Source: Candidatus Delongbacteria bacterium
Lineage (GTDB): Bacteria > UBA4055
Direction of reading: 5' to 3'
DNA: 10,482 nucleotides
Assembly: GCA_028702975.1 (NCBI GenBank)
Contig: JAQVNT010000038.1
Location: 1 to 10,482 of the forward strand
The notes beneath the pieces are model-generated. The model searched no databases. It worked only from the letters and a program-made list of their open reading frames with translations, and was not told the DNA's origin. The translations under genes were made by a program, and so were the position numbers. Shown here piece after piece: positions 7,501-10,482 of the stretch (the stretch's first letter is position 1; each line of letters starts with the position of its first letter).

Positions 7501-8598
7501 ATGAAACTCAGAAAAGTAATTTTCGCGGCATCTGTACTTTTCATAGTAATGATCAGCTGCACCAAGAAAGAATCAACATACGAAGTCAGTGAAGCGAACG
7601 GGATCAGAATTACACAAAATACGGGAGTGCCCGCCGATTCGACATTCAGGATCGAGCTGAAGGAAGTAGCAACGATCAGTTTGGAGACCGAAACCGGTTA
7701 TATTACACCTCCAGATTATGACTATCATTTTGACACTTCAGGTAATTTGTATTTTGTTGATTACAAAACAAACAAGATACATAAATATGACACAAAGGGG
7801 GGTTCTGCTGCCGTATTTGGTGGTAAAGGGCAAGGCCCCGGAGAATTCAGTGTTCAGCCGCGAATATTTGTATCGGGAGATACTCTTTATGCCGCAGAGA
7901 CTAACATAAGGAAGGTCACAAAGTTCGATCTGAACGGCAAATACCTGTCTGAAAAAATGATCCCGGATATAGATAAATTTCCTAAAAGCCCGATCAGAAT
8001 AGGTAAAAATTATTTATGCTCATCCGATTATGCAAGAATGGACGAAGCAGGTCAGAGGTTCAGTGTAATATCAGTCTATGTCCTCAATGATAAACTTGAT
8101 TTTATTAAAGAGATCTACAGAGATGAGAAAAAAGTAGATCTAACTCAGGAAAGTGATCCTTCCGAGCAGGGAGTGAGCATTACTGCAGGAAACGGGTTCG
8201 CTTATTTATATGTAAATTCAAAAACCGAATACAGGATAGATGTTTACGATGATGATGGAAATAAAGTACGAAGCATAAGAAAAAACTACATCAGAATTGA
8301 GTCAGGTCAGAAGGAAAGGGAATGGCAGGAGGATTTTAATAAAAAAACAGGCATGAAATTTATGACCCGCTTCAAAAATTCAATTTTCAATATTCGTGCG
8401 GATAAATATAATAGATTATGGGTCACTACGAATGCGGAAGAGAATGAAAAGGGCAGTAACTTTGATATTTTCATTGATGATATATTTCGAAATAGGGTCA
8501 GGTTCTATGTTGAAGACGGATATCTGATGCAATATGTAGGAAAAAAGATCGTAGCTGTGAATTATCAGGAAAACAAGATCAAGATTTACGAGTATTAG
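7501..8598 (+). CDS. 6-bladed beta-propeller lipoprotein, paralogue 5
   Basis: 365 residues from the ATG at 7501. The signal peptide MKLRKVIFAASVLFIVMISC gives Cys20. TKKESTYEVSEANGIRIT then TGVPADSTFRIELKEV (41-56) is the shared mature N-terminal module; it diverges from paralogues 3 and 6 after KEV. The signature is FGGKGQGPGEF (106-116), and DKYNRLWV (301-308) is the closing-blade motif, with Asn for Gly. TEYRIDVYDDDGNKV (242-256) followed by SIRKNYIRI is the blade and linker. The end is NKIKIYEY. The bases upstream (ATGAAAAAGGGAGAATTGAGAATGAAACTC) resemble the start region of paralogue 3, so these two share signal-peptide type B. It follows the previous stop by 28 bases, consistent with one operon. 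Predicted outer-membrane lipoprotein; ligand unknown. Confidence 0.91.
   Translation: MKLRKVIFAASVLFIVMISCTKKESTYEVSEANGIRITQNTGVPADSTFRIELKEVATISLETETGYITPPDYDYHFDTSGNLYFVDYKTNKIHKYDTKGGSAAVFGGKGQGPGEFSVQPRIFVSGDTLYAAETNIRKVTKFDLNGKYLSEKMIPDIDKFPKSPIRIGKNYLCSSDYARMDEAGQRFSVISVYVLNDKLDFIKEIYRDEKKVDLTQESDPSEQGVSITAGNGFAYLYVNSKTEYRIDVYDDDGNKVRSIRKNYIRIESGQKEREWQEDFNKKTGMKFMTRFKNSIFNIRADKYNRLWVTTNAEENEKGSNFDIFIDDIFRNRVRFYVEDGYLMQYVGKKIVAVNYQENKIKIYEY
7558..7668 (+). repeat. Mature N-terminal module (NGIRIT...FRIELKEV), copy 2
   Basis: Codes for the lipobox Cys through FRIELKEV. It shares ACGGGAGTGCC and TTCAGGATCGAGCTGAA with 8777-8908. Unlike the other two copies, similarity ends sharply after KEV. 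Confidence 0.75.
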
Positions 8599-8601
8599 GA
8601 G

Positions 8602-8691
8602 ATGAGATTGAATAAGTTAATACTGATCGTCCTTTCTGTTTTTTTCATCTTATCTGCAGAAGAAACTTACAAAGTTGATGTATTTCTATGA
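8602..8691 (+). pseudogene. Tiny signal-peptide-like ORF, possible relic of another propeller gene
   Basis: A 29-codon ORF starts with ATG at 8602, directly after AGGAG, and ends with TGA at 8689-8691. Its peptide begins MRLNKLILIVLSVFFILSAEE and ends TYKVDVFL. It has the Lys/Arg start and hydrophobic core of a signal peptide, but where its neighbours have ISCSKKEVTYEV it has LSAEETYKV: the lipobox Cys is absent and the frame stops nine residues later. I read this as the 5' end of a lost array member. It could instead be a small secreted or membrane peptide, or chance, because the ribosome-binding site has almost no spacing. Confidence 0.35.
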
Positions 8692-8710
8692 ATTTAAGTA
8701 ATATCAAAAG

Positions 8711-8779
8711 TGGAGGAAAAGGATGAAAGTTCTAAGGTATCTGGTAATTTTATCGGCAGTATTATTCGTTATAAGCTGC
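8711..8779 (+). repeat. Signal-peptide cassette A, copy 3, with shared leader
   Basis: Contains TGGAGGAAAAGGATG, identical to 6312-6326, followed by the MKVLRYLVILS codons. It differs from the copy at 3039-3095 at five bases (two synonymous changes near the start and three near the lipobox). The leader TATCAAAAGT (8702-8711) is shared with 3017-3026. Confidence 0.85.
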
Positions 8780-9820
8780 TCAAAAAAAGAAGTCACTTAC
8801 GAGGTCAGTGAAGTGAACGGGATAAGAATAACACGAAACACGGGAGTGCCTGCTGACTCAACTTTCAGGATCGAGCTGAAAGAAGTAGGTTTCATTGACA
8901 TGGAGAATGTGTCCGACACGATCAGATTTATCCAAAGTGCTTCGGATTTCGAGTTTGACTATCTTGGAAACCTTTTCATTTTGGACAGGGACAAGCACCG
9001 AATCAATAAATACGATAAAGATCTCAAGTTCGTTAAAGCTTTCGGCAGGAACGGTAAGGGTCCCGGCGAATTCTGGCTTCCTGGGATGATGAATTCACGC
9101 AAAGATACTCTGTTTTTATCAAACTGGACTAATCTCAAGATCATCAAATACGACCTTGACGGCAATTATATCTGCGACAAGACTTTAACTGATCAAAACA
9201 AATTTCCTTCTTATCCAAAAAAATTCGGTGCTAAATATATAAACCGTTCAACCAGTAGCACAATGGGCAGCGATAATCAAATGGTTATGATCAATGATGT
9301 TACTCTTTACGATGAAAATTTCAATTTCGAAAAAAGTCTTTATCAAATTGAGTATCCGTATAACAGAGATGTGGAGAACGACCCAACGGAAAAAGGCTAT
9401 GCATCCGCTTTCTCCGACAGCCTTGTTTATGTTTCAGAGAACTCAAAGGACACCTACAAGATCAGTGTGCTTAACTCTCAGGGAGATCAGATCAGAGAGA
9501 TCAGGAGAAATTACATCAAAACCAAAGTGGATGAAAAAGAAGCTGAAGCTTTGCGCAAAAGCGGAGAAAAGTACGGTATGAAATACAAGATCATTTATAA
9601 AAATTCAATAAACTGGATGCTGACTGATAAGTACGGAAGATTGTGGGTGGCTGCCAATGATAACTCTGAAGATCAGTTAAAATTCGAAATTTATGAGAAC
9701 GACATTTTACTTAACAGAATCGTTTTAAACATCGAAAAAGGTTACAGCCCTTATTTCGTCGGCGATAAAATCGTAGGTATAAACAGGGAAAACAACAACA
9801 TCAAGATATACGAGTACTAA
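8723..9820 (+). CDS. 6-bladed beta-propeller lipoprotein, paralogue 6
   Basis: 365 residues. Signal peptide MKVLRYLVILSAVLFVISC (Cys19) is cassette A, but from Cys onward SKKEVTYEVSEVNGIRIT and TGVPADSTFRIELKEV match paralogues 3 and 5, so the protein is a chimera of the two groups. The extension GFIDMEN (56-62) and the internal FPSYPKKFG (161-169) match paralogue 3. The signature is FGRNGKGPGEF (107-117), DKYGRLWV is at 302-309, and the end is NNNIKIYEY. DTYKISVLNSQGDQIREIRRNYIK (243-266) is the blade and linker. GGAGGA at 8712-8717, five bases before the ATG, is a strong ribosome-binding site. The gene follows a 124-base gap but continues into the FGE-like gene after 17 bases. Predicted outer-membrane lipoprotein with a binding role. 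Confidence 0.92.
   Translation: MKVLRYLVILSAVLFVISCSKKEVTYEVSEVNGIRITRNTGVPADSTFRIELKEVGFIDMENVSDTIRFIQSASDFEFDYLGNLFILDRDKHRINKYDKDLKFVKAFGRNGKGPGEFWLPGMMNSRKDTLFLSNWTNLKIIKYDLDGNYICDKTLTDQNKFPSYPKKFGAKYINRSTSSTMGSDNQMVMINDVTLYDENFNFEKSLYQIEYPYNRDVENDPTEKGYASAFSDSLVYVSENSKDTYKISVLNSQGDQIREIRRNYIKTKVDEKEAEALRKSGEKYGMKYKIIYKNSINWMLTDKYGRLWVAANDNSEDQLKFEIYENDILLNRIVLNIEKGYSPYFVGDKIVGINRENNNIKIYEY
8777..8908 (+). repeat. Mature N-terminal module (NGIRIT...FRIELKEV), copy 3
   Basis: Codes for the lipobox Cys through IDMEN. It is the closest relative of 5316-5447, and it is fused here to cassette A instead of the type B signal peptide. Confidence 0.8.
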
Positions 9821-9826
9821 TTCAAC

Positions 9827-9830
9827 GGAG
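9827..9830 (+). promoter_or_regulatory. Ribosome-binding site of the FGE-like gene
   Basis: GGAG ends seven bases before the ATG at 9838 and lies only six bases after the preceding stop codon, supporting co-transcription with paralogue 6. Confidence 0.55.
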
Positions 9831-9837
9831 CATGTGT

Positions 9838-10482
9838 ATGAAATTCATTCAGCTTATAATCATGATTTTCCTGACAGTCGTTTTCTTCGGATGCACTGCC
9901 TCATACAAGAATATGGTGCTCATTGACGGCGGAAAATTCATGATGGGAGATAAAGAATTTGAAAAAGCTACTCCAGTACATGAAGAGGAAGTTGAGGATT
10001 TTTACATCGGGATCTTCGAGGTCACTCAGGAGCAGTGGGAGTCGGCAATGGGCATAAACCCGAGTATGAATAAGGGCGACAGCCTGCCCGTCGAATCGAT
10101 CAGCTGGTATCAGGCCGTGGAGTTCTGCAATAAACTGAGTGAAAAAGAGGGTTTTAAAAAATGTTTTGTCCTTACAGCTGAAAAGGATTCAAGCAAATTG
10201 GAAATGCATGAAAAAATGAAATACTTTGTCACATGCGACTTTGAAGCCGACGGTTACCGTCTCCCCACAGAAGCCGAATGGGAATATGCCGCAAGAGGCG
10301 GAAAATACGGAAAAGGATACAAATTCAGCGGCAGCGATGATATTGACGAAGTTGCATGGCATGTAAGAAATTGCGGTAAAAAAAGACTAACGGAGAAATA
10401 CAACTCGTACAGCTTCCCGAGGGATACGATCACCAAATACGAATGCACGACCCATAAAGTCGGATCTTTAAAACCGAACGAG
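9838..10482 (+). CDS. FGE/SUMF1-like (formylglycine-generating enzyme family) lipoprotein, 3'-truncated by window edge
   Basis: 215 codons are visible with no stop before the window end. The signal peptide MKFIQLIIMIFLTVVFFGC has lipobox FFGC with Cys19. The FGE-sulfatase domain begins with MVLIDGGKFMMGD (26-38), then FYIGIFEVTQEQWESAMG (55-72), PVESISWYQAVEFCNKLS (84-101), and the hallmark YRLPTEAEWEYAARGG (140-155). The visible end, KVGSLKPNE, normally precedes a LGLYDMSGNVWEW-like core, so about the last quarter to third of the domain is missing from the window. The active-site cysteines of true FGE lie in that missing part, so catalysis cannot be judged. Relatives in this superfamily include FGE, PvdO, EgtB-type C-terminal domains and the gliding lipoproteins GldK/GldJ; envelope lipoprotein members are often non-catalytic. 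It lies 17 bases after paralogue 6 and probably belongs to the same transcript. Confidence 0.9.
   Translation, partial: MKFIQLIIMIFLTVVFFGCTASYKNMVLIDGGKFMMGDKEFEKATPVHEEEVEDFYIGIFEVTQEQWESAMGINPSMNKGDSLPVESISWYQAVEFCNKLSEKEGFKKCFVLTAEKDSSKLEMHEKMKYFVTCDFEADGYRLPTEAEWEYAARGGKYGKGYKFSGSDDIDEVAWHVRNCGKKRLTEKYNSYSFPRDTITKYECTTHKVGSLKPNE

Noticed and set aside
7149..7565. 138-residue ORF on the - strand spanning paralogues 4 and 5
   Set aside because: It is antisense to two well-supported genes and their junction, its low-complexity Ile/Asn/Phe composition is that of AT-rich antisense, and no family is recognisable.
8675..8704. TTGATG-N18-TAATAT as a promoter for paralogue 6
   Set aside because: The predicted transcript start near 8711 would fall at the edge of the ribosome-binding site at 8712, leaving almost no leader, and both boxes match only 4 of 6 positions.
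9294..9581. 95-residue + strand ORF inside paralogue 6
   Set aside because: Out-of-frame shadow rich in Thr, Arg and Ser; paralogue 6 is continuous and conserved across the same bases.
3039..9820. CRISPR array or mobile-element repeats as the source of the repeated segments
   Set aside because: The repeats are coding, lie at gene starts at gene-length spacing, and have no inverted ends, target duplications, transposase or spacers. They are paralogous gene parts.
3096..9820. Acidic surface-export signal after the lipobox Cys, as in Bacteroidota surface lipoproteins
   Set aside because: The mature N-termini read AKDN, TDKN, TKKE, GKKA, TKKE and SKKE. The recurring KKE is basic-first and does not fit the Asp-rich SDDDD-type signal, so surface exposure cannot be claimed.

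Overview
The window is AT-rich bacterial DNA with every convincing gene on the + strand. It looks like an envelope-protein locus of a Gram-negative bacterium of the Bacteroidota/Ignavibacteria type (FCB group). The evidence is a long M16 zinc peptidase with an internal insertion, many lipoproteins carrying the 6-bladed beta-propeller signature GxGPGEF, and a lipoprotein with a formylglycine-generating-enzyme (FGE/SUMF1) fold. The phylum is an inference; no rRNA or other marker gene is present.

Layout. Positions 1-2886 hold the 3' part of an M16 metallopeptidase whose N-terminus lies before the window. It carries the HxxEH zinc site and, unusually, ends in a transmembrane helix with a lysine-rich tail. 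A 152-base gap follows with candidate promoters. From 3039 to 9820 there are six tandem paralogous lipoproteins of about 355-382 residues, each with a signal peptide and lipobox cysteine, one central G-x-GP-x-E motif and a DKYGRLWV-like motif near the C-terminus. They are separated by 13-28 bases or overlap, except for one 124-base gap (8599-8722) that holds a tiny ORF resembling a decayed signal peptide. At 9838, 17 bases after the last propeller gene, an FGE-like lipoprotein starts and runs off the window end.

How the genes relate. The tight spacing suggests one transcript from about 3000 to beyond the window. The six propeller proteins are predicted to sit on the outer membrane or face the periplasm as ligand- or partner-binding domains; no enzyme activity can be read from them. 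The array is mosaic. The genes at 3039, 6324 and 8723 share a nearly identical leader and signal-peptide DNA segment. The mature N-terminus of the gene at 8723 instead matches the genes at 5241 and 7501, which have a different signal peptide. This points to repeated duplication followed by exchange or conversion of the 5' ends. The array and its mosaic signal-peptide cassettes are the most notable things here. I found no mobile element, CRISPR array, tRNA or rRNA.
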